DNA of 64,000 bases. Source: Latrodectus hesperus (Eukaryota > Arthropoda > Arachnida > Araneae > Theridiidae). The notes beneath the pieces are model-generated. The model was not told the DNA's origin and did no database searches. It saw only the letters and a program-made list of their open reading frames with translations. Within the stretch, counting starts at the first letter, position 1. Every line of letters begins with the position of its first letter. Below are positions 41,874-55,450 of this stretch, one piece after another. Both the position numbers and the translations under genes were made by a program. The stretch spans positions 52,522,958 through 52,586,957 of the forward strand of contig CM075853.1 of NCBI GenBank assembly GCA_037975125.1. Reading direction: 5' to 3'.

Positions 41874-43306
41874 ACTCATGTCCATAAATTAAGGATAACT
41901 CAGAATCACACAGGAAATTGAACTCCAAAATAAAAATTTCACATGTCTAGAATTATCACACACATCCTGAAGAATAATATGCGAACTACAAGAAACCACC
42001 AGATGACGCCGATAGTACGTCACAATGACGAGAGTGTAAGAGAGGAGTATATAAGGAATGGTTGCAAAGAAGTAAAATTGTTCACAAGCGCTTTAAAAGC
42101 TCTTCAATATATTAACAGTATAGTTATGACACAAAGGAAGCATTTGGATGATGTTTTACATGGTAGAATTATCACCCGTCTGGAACGTGAACGTATCCAG
42201 TTGGAAGTATTCGATGAACTTGGAATCACCCTTAGTGTCATCTCCAGGCTTTAGAAATGGTTCCAAGATGCGGGTAATGTGAGAAGACGATGAAGCACAA
42301 GTCACCCCCGAGTTACAATGCTGAATGAGGACCGGAATTTTGCAGTTACTGCCAAAAGAAACAGATGAAGCACAGCAGCAGACCTGTCTCATCAGCTCTC
42401 TTCAGTTACCGGTATGACAGTTTCAAGGCAGACCGTGTATAGACGCTTAGGGCACATTCGCTTATATGCTCGTAGGCCTGTCAGATGTGTTCCACTTACC
42501 GCAACTCATCGTCGCCACGGGTATCCTGGACTAGAGAGCATTTATTGTGGACACTGTAACAGTGGTCTTGTGTGATGTTTTCCGACGAGTTCATGTTTAA
42601 TTTTCAGTCTGATTCTCGCAGGACTGGAGAAACTCAGGTACCCATTACAAAGAAGTAAAATTGTTCACAAGCGAACACCATTGAACGACACCGCTATGGT
42701 GGTGCTGGATTGCTATTTGGATAGGAATTATTCTGACGTTTGTTTCGGGGCGCCGTGGGCGCAGAATTTCTGCTTATGGATGACAACGGCCGTCTTCACG
42801 GTGCAAGCATTGTAGACGCCTGCCTTCAATCGGAGAATATCACCTGTATGGACTGGCCAGCTGACCCACCGGACTTGAATCCAATAGAGTATGTGTGGGA
42901 CATGCTTGGCCGACGAATTGCAGCCCATCAACCTCTCCCACATGTCTACCGGAACTTCGGAGAGCATTGCTTGATGAGTGGTATATTATTCCCCAAGATC
43001 AGATCGATAATTTGATACTCAGCATGCTTAGGCGTTGAACGGCCTGTATTGCATCGTCTGGGGGCCTACTATGAATTAACCACTATACCATCCATGTTAT
43101 AATGGTTTTTGTAAATAGGTTCTTTTAAAATTTGTTCCAGGGAGTAAAAATCGCAGTTTTTATAAATGATGTCAAACATATCGCATCTCTTTTGCCCTTT
43201 ACCTTTTGTTTATTAAACAGACTTTATACAAATAAGTCACATTTGTTTTGCTTCTGTCTCTTTTTTTGCTTGAATTTGCATTATCCTCAATTTATGGACA
43301 TGAGTG
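41873..43306 (+). mobile_element. Tc1 transposon with both terminal inverted repeats
   Basis: The left end (41873-41898, starting TACTCATGTCCATAAATTAA) and the right end (43281-43306, reverse complement starting CACTCATGTCCATAAATTGA) match at 24 of 26 positions. The right end is followed by TA (43307-43308) and the left end is preceded by GA (41871-41872), a decayed copy of the TA target duplication. The 1434-bp element encloses one transposase gene on the plus strand, inactivated by stops, frameshifts and a deletion. A TATATAA box lies at about 42048. Intact ends mean it could still serve as a non-autonomous substrate. Confidence 0.88.
42126..43074 (+). pseudogene. Inactivated Tc1 (DD34E) transposase
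   Basis: ATG at 42126 opens MTQRKHLDDVLHGRIITRLE. The paired helix-turn-helix follows, with VSRQTVYRRLGHIRLYARRP and RCVPLTATHRR at about 42415-42515. The catalytic core has VMFSDEF (first Asp), LMDDN (about 42774-42788, second Asp) and PPDLNPIEYVWDMLGRR (Glu, about 42870-42915), so all three triad residues survive. The C-terminal IPQDQIDNLILSM and ACIASSGG blocks end near 43074. Defects are an in-frame TAG at 42252, two TGA codons where Arg is expected (perhaps CGA to TGA decay), and a frameshift near 42545. There is also a foreign 26-bp insert near 42650, a deletion of the block before LFRGAVG, and a frameshift near 42960. Confidence 0.88.
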
Positions 43307-43308
43307 TA

Positions 43309-46300
43309 GTTGGTTTGTTTGTCCCTCTACAGCTCTTTTTTATAATACGACAGCTAATTCAACTAAAAGCTGTTTCCTGAAAATTCTAAATTGGCATCAT
43401 ATCTACATCCGAATTTTCTATCTAACTCATGAGTGTGATGGGTAATTTTCTTAAAACTTACCAAGATCCTCAGAAGATAAATGCTTCATTACTAAGCTCT
43501 TATTCCACTTTAATTTATTCCTCATATTACTTGTCCCTATAATCTTTAAATTTATGTATAAGCTATATCACACACACATGATACCAGATATAATTAATTT
43601 AATTATCTAATTATGCTAAATTATTAAGAATTATAAAATTTTTGCTTCAAATTAAACCACTTATTACTGAAAATTATAAGATGCGTTGAGTGTTTCATTT
43701 CAAAATGCAATAAGATGACTTGAAAAATTTACATTTTACTTCATATAGGAACTTTTTTATATAGGTCATAAAAATTATTTTGAAAGACAATACAAAAGTG
43801 TTTAAAAAATTTATTTACAATGAATTTGGGAAATTCTACTGCATAACTTCAGTCTTTTAACATTCATTTTTAAAATCAATGACTTTATATGCAATCATAT
43901 ATAGCTTTAAAACTTGCAGTTTTGAATTTGAAGTTAATATTTATATTTTTAGGATTCAAGAGAAGGATGAACTAATACTAAAAGAAAAAATGCAAATAAG
44001 CACTTATTAATTAGTTAAAAGTCTTTTACCCTTTAAAATAATATTAAAGCAATTAACTGTGACATGAATGTGAATTAATAATAAGAAATTAAAGGTACTT
44101 TAAAAATTGTTTTATCTAGATAAGCAATATTTCCCGGAAATTTTTGTGAAAAAATTTAGAACAAATATAATAAAATTTATTCATTTAAATAATGACAAAA
44201 TCTATTTATATTTTAATATAAATTTAATTTATCTTTGTATGCATAAATCTTCAAACAAGAGAATTATATGAAACTGCAGTTATATTAAAAAGAGGTAAAA
44301 ACAAAATCCATTGTAATTAACATGGAATGCAAACTAATGATTAAATGAGAATTTTAAGTATCTCTATTGACTTTTATGCAAATAGAAATTTAGTGTTAAA
44401 AATATTTTTCAATAATGATAATTTACTACTTTCGATTACATCTTGATACTTTCAATTACATTCCATATTTTATTCTTTGTAAAAAAATTAAATATCGCGA
44501 ATTAAAATTTTAACTTATTTTAATATTAGTTTCGTTTTTACTTTTTAAAAAGTTCATAAAATAAGTCTGATTTTAAATAACTTAAATTATTAATGTTAAC
44601 TAATATATTGTAGGCAAATTGTTTTTACTGCAACAGAAAGTTTGTAGAAAAAGTGACAACTCTAAATTTGATTAAAGATGTAAATAACAAAAAATAATTT
44701 ATTAATTATAAACCTTACCTTTGCTATGTAAGGTGAAAATTTCAATATGTTTGTTTAATATATTTTGTCCACACATAATACATCCAAATTATGTATATTC
44801 AAAAATTTTAATTTTTTTAGTTATATATTTAAAAATTTATTCAATTTTATACTGATATTTTTGTAAAAATTTTGAAGAATTTTTTAACGAATTAACTTTG
44901 TAAAAAATGCCAAATTTTGTGTATCTTTGTTTTTTTAATTACACATTTATAATATTGTTTAACTTTTACTGCAACTATTTCACTTTTACTATCAGTGACA
45001 ATTCAATTAATGAAATGAATTTAGCTGTTTTAAAATATTTAATGTAATATTAGTTGCAATCAATGTTTGTTTGTTCAGAGTTTTACTGCATTTTCTATTT
45101 TATATTAAAAAATTCCTTTTTATAAAAGTTATATCAGAATTTGTAAAAAATATTAATACAAATTAGTTTTAATTACCTAATAGGAACAGTAACTGAAAGA
45201 ATAAATGATATGAAGTATTAAAACTAGTGTTAGGTTGGATTTTTCATTAAACACTGAATACAAGAATTCAATGCAAAGTAAATGTAGAAATTTCTGTAGA
45301 GTACATTTTAAGATAAAGATTTTTTACTTATATATATATAATTACAAAATAAAAATTTTCAAACTCTCTCATTTTAAGCATTTATAAAAACTGCTCTTAA
45401 AAATGTATTGTAGAAAAGAAAAATTTTGGCTCCGAAATTAAAATAGATGACAAATTGTATTAATGAAATGCAAATGCAATTTTAATAATGGAATAGAAAT
45501 GCTTATCTGAAATCACACGGTATTCGAAATTGAAAATTATACGTACGCACGTAATTTCAGTTTAAATGGAAAATTGCAAAGCAGTTTATGAGAACCTCAG
45601 AAATTCACACTAATTTATAGAATTTTACAGTAGCAGCCAGAATTCATTCCTGTCTAGGCAATCTATTGGAAGAAATACAATTACAAAAAAGTTATGTCAT
45701 TTCAGGTGATAAATATTTGTTTTAAATATACTTAAAATCATCCTTTTTTTGGTAAATGCAAAAGTTTCCCCTTTTTTTCTGGACAATCATTAATGCAAAT
45801 TTATTTGGGAAACAATTATTTTTTATTGCAAACTCAGGATTGTTTCCCAATTGGATTTAGAATAGCTATACTTCTCAAGTATTAATTTATTATTGTTTTA
45901 TTTATACATTATTTTATAATGTGAAATGAAAAAAAGTTTAAAAAAAAGTAATTGATTCCTTATTTAGAAAAATACATTATCGAATTTATCACATATGATT
46001 ACAAATGATTTGTATTTCTAATTACAAGGCAAATATTTATGTGGTAAAATTGGAATCATAGGCTTAGTAGCTTGTCCTTATCAATGTTCGCCAGACCATC
46101 AGTGATACAAAACATCAGTGACATTAATGTTATTTGAAAACATTGACTTTGGTTATTTGAAAACAATGACGTATGTAAACATCTCCACAAGGAATTACTA
46201 ATTGTATCACCAAGAGATTTTAGAAATAACTTAAAGAATGAAATACACAAATTACTTTTTGTTGGTTAGTCCTTATTTTGCTAACCATCATCATTTTGTT

Positions 46301-48163
46301 TCCTGATCAACAATAATTCAACCGGCTTTGAAATGAACAAAATTTGAAAACACTTTATTTTCATTAGATACTAGAAATAGTGCCTAATATTGTTATACAA
46401 TTATTTCTGAATATGTAGGCGTTGAAACCTGATAAGTACCTTGTATAAGTACCGCTTTTATAAATGTGCATTTTGCTTTTTAGCACAATTTATTTTTAAG
46501 TATTTTAGACAACATATTTTAGTGTATGGCAAACTATATAGCAGTTTTATTTAAAGAAAAATATGCAAGTTTAATCCCATATAGGCTAATTGCAAATTTA
46601 ACATAACATTTCAAAATATAGCCTACTTCTGCGCTCTAAATTTAAATTGAACTCGGTAAAGCTATAAGAGAATATCAGAATGCTAATAACTTGCAGTAAT
46701 TTTAGCTTTCATTTTGAGTTTTTAAGTGATCAGCATTATAGATTTATTGTTTAAAATGTAAATTAATGAATGAAACCACAAATAAAATTATTTATACTTA
46801 TTTTGACATTATGAAATTTTTTTTATATTCAATTAAATATGCGTCACAACAATAAATACAAAATACTTTGTTTTTTATCAAAACTTAATTTTAAATAAAT
46901 TTCATGTCAGCTTTTTAAATTTCTATATGACTTTTAATCTAAAATTGCTATAATGATTGTTGCATACATTCCAAATATTACAGACAGCAAGGAAATTTCT
47001 AAAAAGTATAACTAGTATTTAATTAAAGATGTTCCAGATTTAGAAATTTATGCTGCAGAAGTTGAACTTAAATAATGTTTGACTACCAATCAAAAATATT
47101 TCATCCGAATACAAAAAAATTGTTTTAAAAGGTAAAGTTCAAATTACTAATTAATATTTTTTTAAAATCTCTCAAATATCCGATGATGTCTTTGTGAATA
47201 AAAAGTCAAAAATATCAAGTAACGGAAACAAGTCCAAAATTCACGATTTTAACTTTTCAAATATTTGAGAATTTGTGAAATTAAATTCTATATTTTTAAA
47301 GTTATTTCAGCTTTAAATTGATTCAATTTCCTGAGATCGGACGAGAATAGAAATTCTTAATTTGAATTTCAACTTACATAATGATGAAGAAACTCATCAT
47401 AAAACTAAAAAAAATTGAATTTTAAATTAATATCCAAAAAAAAAATCGAAGAACCATATGTTCATGTGTGAAATTTGCAGTTAGCATATGATGACACAAA
47501 ACACAACTTTTGAAATAATATTAACCTTTGTCTTTATCAACGAATTTAATGACTTAATTTTCTTAACGAAATTAGAAAAAAAACTGTAAAGCTTTAAAAT
47601 TTTGATGTTTTTTCTGTATCAGGAATAATTAATATTAATATAAGACATGTTCTTTGAGTTTTGACTGTTACTTTTCATCTAAAAATGATGATTAGTAATT
47701 TGATAAATGAAGAATACAGAAGAAAATTCTACTTTAATTATTGTACTATATATAAAAACTTCAAGAATTTTTTAGTCATTCATGGTTCTTTTATGAAGGT
47801 AAAACTTCCAATGTAGTTTAGTATTAAAATTAAAAGATGAATAATTTTTGAAAAATTTCATCAAATATGTAAATATTAATAGCAGTCTTTGTAAACTTTT
47901 TTGAAATCTACTTTAAGATATATGCGATTAAAAGAGTCTGATAAAAAAGATGTTATTAAGATGAACTTAATTAAAAAAAATATGAGCTCATTTGATGATG
48001 CTTGTAAATACATGCATTGCAGCTGCGTTAACAAAAAGCAAGGGGAGTGACTCTCAAGGTCAGACAGCTGAATCAAGGAAAAATGATGAACCATAAAAGA
48101 CTCTTTGAGCTGTTTCAGAATTTAATATATAATTAATATTATAAACTGTTAGGTTAAATTTAG
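43309..48163. other. AT-rich sequence with no recognisable gene
   Basis: Nearly 5 kb of AT-rich DNA. The only structure seen is a 19-bp direct repeat GTTATTTGAAAACA(T/A)TGAC at 46129-46147 and 46152-46170. Confidence 0.55.

Positions 48164-48238
<75 letters not shown>
48164..48238. repeat. (TG)n microsatellite, about 75 bp
   Basis: Uninterrupted TG array. The His-Thr reading frame across it on the minus strand is an artefact. Confidence 0.97.
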
Positions 48239-48241
<3 letters not shown>

Positions 48242-48927
48242 ATCGGAATGTGTACATATTTCGGTATTTCACATATAGTTAAGTTTAAGCATTTGTAAAC
48301 ATTTTACACACATAAATAAGTTAAAAATGTAATGAAGTGAGTTGTTTTGCAATGTGTGTGGAATTATTTTTTTGTTATCAATCTATTTGCTTGGGAATAA
48401 ATTTTGAACAAAATATAAAGCTGTTGATCTTACTGTTTATGTAGCATATCTCTTCAGTGATACCTAAAATTTTATTTTTTAAGATTTTCCCTCGTCGACA
48501 GTTGTTTGTTATTTGAATTCAGTATATTGTCAACCCAAATATTTACAAAATTAAAAAAAGTAGATACTCTTTAAAGGACTGATTAATCAGAAATACAAAG
48601 TATTATCAAGCCACATTAAATTGGACAATTAAATGGAAAGAAAGAAAGAATTCTAACACAGAAAATTGCATATAAACAGATATATATATAGTTTCCATAT
48701 ATTCTCAAGTAACCTTTCAATTCGAATTAAAAATATATTAGGGATCCATATCTAAATCACAATTTAGGTATGCATCGCTAATATCCACACAAATATTCAT
48801 TAAAAGATTTTAGACCGAATTTATCAAGATAGTAGTATCTATCAAGTCACAAATCTTGTCCTGTTGAAAATTAATTGGACAAATACGTTGCATTTCAATT
48901 CTTCATGAAGATTTAAAATTTGTATGG

Positions 48928-48931
<4 letters not shown>
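48239..48931. other. AT-rich spacer with no recognisable gene
   Basis: AT-rich DNA between the TG and GA arrays. Nothing recognised. Confidence 0.5.
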
Positions 48932-48964
<33 letters not shown>

Positions 48965-48985
48965 AAGAGAGATAGAGAGAGGGAG
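48932..48985. repeat. (GA)n microsatellite, interrupted
   Basis: About 28 bp of clean GA units, then an A-run and further GA units with interruptions. Purine tract; GAGA-factor binding is conceivable but unproven. Confidence 0.93.
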
Positions 48986-50099
48986 AATTCGCATATTGTA
49001 CTCTTTAAGCAACTGAAATTCTTAAATTTACTTAACTGTTTCCAAAAATGGGATTTATGTATTTAAGTTTTTTAAATAAAATTTATATGAATAGTAATTA
49101 TTTTTTAATAAAACATTATTAAAACTCACTTAATAAAGTTTACAAAATCTATATTCATATATTTTTATATTTTATTTTCACATTTTTATAATTAATTATT
49201 CTTCATATGATTTTGCATTATTTTATACAAAATCTTCATTGCTATTTTCCTTTTATGAAAATCTATATCTTGTGACTATATTATAGCATGGCAATTATTA
49301 AAAAAAATAGATTAAGCGGCATAGGCAGGTTTTTAAAAATAAATTAGAGGTTGAAAACAATATTTTTTCTAAACTATATAACAAAACAGTTACCATTACT
49401 TCAAAAGTAAAATAAATAAAAATTGTTAAGTTACAACTTCATCAGGAAACACAAAAGGTAAGGTAAAAATTGCTTTACCTCAGTCGAGACACTATCTCGC
49501 TGCCAGTGCTTAGATTAAATATGGATTCATCTTTATAGACAGTCATACTTTACTATGAATTGATGACAAGACTAAATAAATTCATGTTTATTTTCTTATA
49601 TTTTTTACATAAACAATCTTACATTTCATTTTATGGGATTAAGCTTTACGGAATAGGTCTAAAGCAATATTTCTATCTTTGCTAATTTCTAATTGTGAAC
49701 GAAAATAATAAATAAATCAGTTATAAAATCAGTACATCCTATTATCATTTATTTTTTCTTCCATGGCTCCATGACATTACTGCTCTGAATAACCATTTTC
49801 CAACCATGCAATGACTCATCAAACTCAGATTCAAAATGTATGTTACCAGCATAGTTGGGACTAGTTGAATCTTCTTATGACAAGAAGTTATCAGAGAAAT
49901 AGCTTTATCACAAATTTTTTCATATAAAATTTATTGTTGAATTTAAATTGATTAGTGTCTATGCAGTATTAATTGAGATATTATTCAAGAGCCACATTTT
50001 GAACTTTCTATTGCTTCTATGAATTAGTAAAATATTCATGATTCTATCATAACCATTGAATTTAATAACGAATACAGTGACTACGATTGTGTATCTTTC
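48986..50099. other. AT-rich sequence with no recognisable gene
   Basis: No signal beyond composition. Confidence 0.5.
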
Positions 50100-50650
50100 T
50101 CCTAAGAAGGTAATATAAAAGGTACATTTCAACAGAAAATCATTTTGAATATACTATCAGAGGTTCTTTCATATAATCACAACAACAACTTTTCCAAGAA
50201 CTTTGACTCGGTAAATGAAAACGAGCAGGCTAACAATATGCTTTTCTATCGGAAGTGGTAATTCCGTCAACCCAGTTATCTTTCGGGTGGTATGAAATAT
50301 TCTCGAAGGTTGCATCTAATCGGTTCATAACAATGACGCTATGAAGGACTCGGGCCAAAGTCCTCCCTTAGGATAACAGTTGTATGTCGCGTCGGAAGTG
50401 GCTGTCGAAAGCAGACGTCCTTGTGTCTGGTGTGAAAGTTTAATTAAATGTTGAATGAAGAGGAGTGCTCTTGCAGGCACATCATTATACGTCTGGAGAA
50501 AGGAAATGGTGAGAATTCCAAGTAATTATACAAACTTCTCCCAGTGACTGACTGCAACTAATCAATGCATCGATTTAAAATACGTGACTTCATCGCAATT
50601 TTCTCCTTCGTTCCATCCTTTTCTGAATAGAAATGTGAATTATGACTAAG
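50100..50650. other. GC-richer island 7
   Basis: About 550 bp with near-balanced composition at 50200-50470, sharply bounded by AT-rich DNA. No open frame of 60 codons, no tRNA boxes and no transposon motif. The absence of open frames despite higher GC makes a conserved non-coding or RNA element more likely than an exon. The words CGGAAGTGG recur at about 50250 and 50392. Confidence 0.4.
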
Positions 50651-53589
50651 GTATTTCTCTCGCAATATTCCCGAAGTCTTATCTATTATTCGACAAACAA
50701 TTATCAGACAATGTCACTGGATGGGAATTCAAGATAATTTGCTTCCATTCACTTGCTAACACAATCAATGCCCCTAAAAATCAAGTGCACAATGCTTGGT
50801 AGGGTTTAAAATCTATTGATTTTGTCTTATGAAATATTAAATTATTTCACTATGTCATTATTTCAGGAGCAATCCTATAATTTATTTTCGTTTCTTATAA
50901 ATCATTGATATTTTAATAAATTGAGAATTATTATTTTCGTAAACTTGATAAATATACACGAATTTTTTCTATTTCAAGTGAAATTTTCATAATAATATAA
51001 GTTTTGAATAGGGTTTAAAATATTTTTTCGTTTTTTAAGTACTATTTTAATACATATCTTCCTCTAACAAAGTCCTCTTAGAGTGAAATTGATAGCTAGA
51101 ACATTCTCCTAAATTCAAGGTTATTAGATAAATAATCTTGCACTACAAAAACCCATACACGTTTATGAAAAAGTTTGAAGTGAAGATTACGATCACACAA
51201 TTTACATGCTTATACCAAGTTCATTGCAAAGATTCCATGACATAAAGGATTTTTGTTCTCAAAAGAAATGCACACATATTATTTAGGAATAAAACCTATT
51301 TCAATTGATATAATCTACTTTTTTTGCTTTAAATTTAACTATTTAAAAACGTTTATAGTAAAAAATTAACTAAATGAGTATCAAATTTTTAAAATCTACA
51401 TTACTATTTATTTATAAAAAATGTGAATGCCGTTAAATATCTCATTTTATATATTTTACAGCTAAAAAATTATTTAATAAAAATTAAAACCTAGAGTGAA
51501 AAATAAAACAGTAATCGCAAAGTAATGCAATAACAATGTATTGTTTTCGATAATATCACCGAAGATGATAAGATAAATTGCAGCTGTTAAAATTATGAAA
51601 TCTGGAATCAGGGGTTCATCCGAAAGTTTAATTACTAGTTCAGAAAACATAAGCAAGTTAAAAAGGTATATTGATCCTTGTCTACATTTGCGAGAAATAT
51701 CACAAATACTCTATCCACTATTCTTCGTAACTGTTAATTTTTGATATATTTTAATTCATGTAGTTAGAGGTCAAACTATACTATGAACTTTTGAAATAAA
51801 AATTTAGTCATCACTCAATTCTCAGCGTATAAATTAATATATCATTCTTGTGATAAGGTTCCAAATTTTATAGATTTAGTCTTCCAATCTAATGAAGACT
51901 AGTAATTTTTTATGTTGAATGTATAAAAAATCATTATTGGGTTGATATAAGAAGGGATTGTCATAAGCAATATTTAATGTTTTGAGGAAAGAAAAATTAT
52001 AATGAAATTAAGCATACTTAAAGATACAATTATTAAAAAATTATGTATTAATTCTGCATAAGTATATGGTTTCAATCTTTTAAGAAAAGTAAATTATACA
52101 GATATCTCTTTTATTTTCACTAATTTCTTTACAAGTATGCTAAATTGTATTTAAATTCTAGAAAATAATCCTAATTATCTCCATGTTATCAAATATAGCT
52201 TTCTGCAAGGTTGACCTATTATTCTAGATTTTTATTTTGATGGGAAATGGAAAAAAGTGATATCATTTAGTCAAAATTTTAATATTTAGCTTTAGCGAAA
52301 TAAATTGATGCATGGAAGTTTATAACAAATTTCTAAATGGTGGTATTTATACTGTGCTTCACCAATTCATATTTTGGCATTTCCTCTGATTTGAAAATAC
52401 ATATCTATAATTATAGAAAAAATATTTCGTTTTTTAATAATCGAACTTACTCAAGAACAGTTTGGGAACTGGTCTCTAGTTCCTCAACTAGTGGGTTTAA
52501 GCGCATTCACTTCCGATATTAACGTTTATTAAAGTTCAGATTCAACTTTAAACTGTGAAGTCCTGCCGAATTAACTATCGTGTGCAAAAAGTGATCGTCG
52601 AAAGATAGGTAAACAACATTTCAATTTTAAGATAGTAAGTGAAATTCACACAAAACTACATGCAGTTTAAATTATGTATTCAAAATCACACTTATGGATT
52701 ATTTCATAAGTTTTGATACTCGAACTCCTAAAATATGCTTCATTGAAGTAATTAAATTGGATTTTTTAAGAGATTTTTTATATTATGGCCGTTTTCTTTA
52801 TTAATCGTACATTCATCCATTGTTATTCAAAGTGACACAAATTTTGATATTTAATAGAGAGCACATCTCATCCCTAAATAATGTATTCTAGTCATTCTAG
52901 AACCAATTATAAACAGTAAGGTAATTTCATTTTCTTTTTATTAATCTTTTATATCATCTAGAAAATTCTAAAATACTTATCATTGCACAAACTGGTTGAA
53001 GAAAGCGAACTACCAAAACAGATATATTTAATTATTCTCACGTGAATATTGTTTTTAGCATAAAATAAATTAATATTTCATTTAAAATGTTCATTTCATT
53101 TGTTGCGATTCATTAATAAAAATATTCATGAAAACAGGGAGTAATAGAATAAAGATTTTTAAGATCATATTTTATTGTCACTTTTAAGTATTGTATGATT
53201 TTATGTAAATAAATGATAACAACAATCTGAAGTCTTTAAATCTTTAGTAAGTTTGCTGGATAATAATCTCAAAATATCAAATGGAAAACGTTGAGATTTT
53301 TAATATTTATATACATTCTTCTTGAGATTAAGATTTAGAATTTCCTTAACTTTCCTGTGTCTCCATATATGAATCGAATAGACATTCTCATCTAAAGTAC
53401 ATTGCAAATAGATAAAATACTAAACATATTTATGAATCGATCGTAAAATATTTTAATACGAAACAATGATTGTGACCACTTCTTCGTTTAAAAATTTTGA
53501 ATAATCCTGAAAATAATTATTAATGAGTTTAATATTTACATTTATATTTGTCTAAATTATCTAATTGTAATAATATTTCTAGTGTTGTT
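50651..53589. other. AT-rich sequence with no recognisable gene
   Basis: A 60-codon minus-strand frame (51474-51656) has two hydrophobic stretches but no homology I recognise. A mild GC patch lies at 52440-52620. Confidence 0.5.
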
Positions 53590-54290
53590 TAGAGGAGAAA
53601 TCATATAAACTGCGGAACTTATGGGGGCACATCATAACATAGCTTAATCCATACATCGGTATAAATCTGTAGAGAAAATATTTCCAAATTTTCTTTTGGT
53701 CAAAGTTTATCAAAAGCAAAGGATGATAAAAAGGAAGAAAAAATTTCCCAAGGTAGACAACAAAAATAGTGTTAACTCCATGTCTCGCTGAGAGGGAGTG
53801 TGGAGAAGAAAACTTTCGCTTCCACCCCTAAGATCGATAGAGAATAGGGAAAAAATGAAAGAAAACCGTGAAGAATGCTGTGTGTGTGGACGGAAAAGAT
53901 ACCGACACTGCCCCACAAAGAAAAGTGGTAAAATGTAATGATAAACCGAAAAGAGAGTAAGAGGAGGAGAAAAAAAGATCGAAAACATTCGAAAAAGGAC
54001 TTGGAACTCTAAGTCGGAAGTAGAACCCAAGCCGAGAATTTCCTACTGCTTTCTATTTTCAATATTATCAAGGAAAAAAGTACATTTTTTCGTTTTCTTG
54101 CAATTTTTCTTGCCTTGCTTCCGCTTTTGTAAGATATCAAAAGTAATACCAGGGTAAAATAAAATGACGTGGTTGGAATTTCCGAAAAGCAATAAACTTG
54201 TTAGCATTTTCTTAAGGTCAGTGCTTTGGAGCGCGATTCTTATCTTTCTCACCGAATCGGTAACCAATTTATTGAGAATATAAGAGGAAA
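53590..54290. other. GC-richer island 8, purine-rich on plus strand
   Basis: About 700 bp. The plus strand at 53700-54030 is strongly purine-biased, which keeps a 106-codon minus-strand frame open (54030-53710). Its product would be Phe/Leu/Ser-rich with no recognisable domain, as expected from the bias. The island resembles the one at 29.4-30.15 kb in its purine asymmetry. A regulatory role is inferred. Confidence 0.38.
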
Positions 54291-54448
54291 AAACTTGAGG
54301 AACTCTAGATTTTTATATTTTTATTCAAATTATTCTGGAAACTTATTCTTTGCTCAAATTTTGAGTTTTAAGTAAAATCTCAATATATAAATTGCACTGA
54401 TACAAAAATTTGAACTATATGGTGTATGATATATGATATATACATATT

Positions 54449-54590
<142 letters not shown>

Positions 54591-54899
54591 TAGAAATTAT
54601 ACTGAATATGTTACATTGCTTCTTACGAATAGTGATTTTGATTTAAAAATGTAATAACTAGTTGAGAATTCGTTTGAAAATGTTTATTTAAACTGCTTAT
54701 ATATTTAATGTCTAGTCGCTTCCAAGGATCAGATTTTTATAAATTTAAAGATTTTTAAATTTTAAGCTAGTTTAAAGATTAATATGCGTAAGTAAATTTT
54801 ATTGTACATCAAATAAATACGCTTGTTTAACACACACAAAATCATTTCGCGATTTCATTTTTATGACCCAAATAATTTGAAAGAAATTAATATTTTGCT

Positions 54900-55450
54900 T
54901 GACCAACTTTGCCTTATTAAGTAGGCTTACGGCCGTGTGCATAGAGATTGAGATGCAATTCTACTCGCACCTAAGACGACGGAGCAATCATGTTTAGACA
55001 CGTTTGCATTGAGGGAAGATAAAAGGAGATCCGCACCTAAGTGTTTCGAAACACAGTTGGTGGACACGCAAGCCACTGTAATGACTCTGCAGTCGTTGCT
55101 TTGGATTAGAATAATGAGTTAGTCCCCAGGTACATCAGCATTGGAAGAGGGTGGGGAGTTAAATGTGGGGATTAGCCCCTTGGCGGTGGTCTGGCGTGAC
55201 CACAACTATCCGCCAACTCGGAGAGGACTGATAGAAAATGTGCAGGAGGATTGTGTTTCCAAGTTTAAAGTGCTTGGAGGAAAGGGTTATTTCCCGTCGT
55301 GAATGTTATGGTGAGAAGTAGAGGATCTGTCTTTCTAATTTCACCGAAGTTATTTAGAATTCGACAGACAATGCATTATTCAGATTCCATTCTCGCTTTT
55401 AGAGGCGGTGCAACTGAATAAAATTGATGAAATGAGAAGAGTAATAATTC
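54900..55450. other. GC-richer island 9
   Basis: The most GC-rich segment in the right half, peaking at 54930-55300. No frame stays open for 60 codons on either strand, and there are no transposon motifs or convincing tRNA boxes. Sharp composition change plus absent coding potential suggests a conserved regulatory element or a structured non-coding RNA. Confidence 0.4.

Noticed and set aside
51474..51656. Minus-strand 60-codon frame with two hydrophobic stretches, resembling a membrane protein
   Set aside because: AT-rich codons easily give Ile/Leu/Phe runs. I saw no flanking exons, splice signals or recognisable family motif.
53710..54030. 106-codon minus-strand frame as a gene
   Set aside because: Its Phe/Leu/Ser-rich content follows from the purine bias of the other strand. 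No domain or splice structure supports it.
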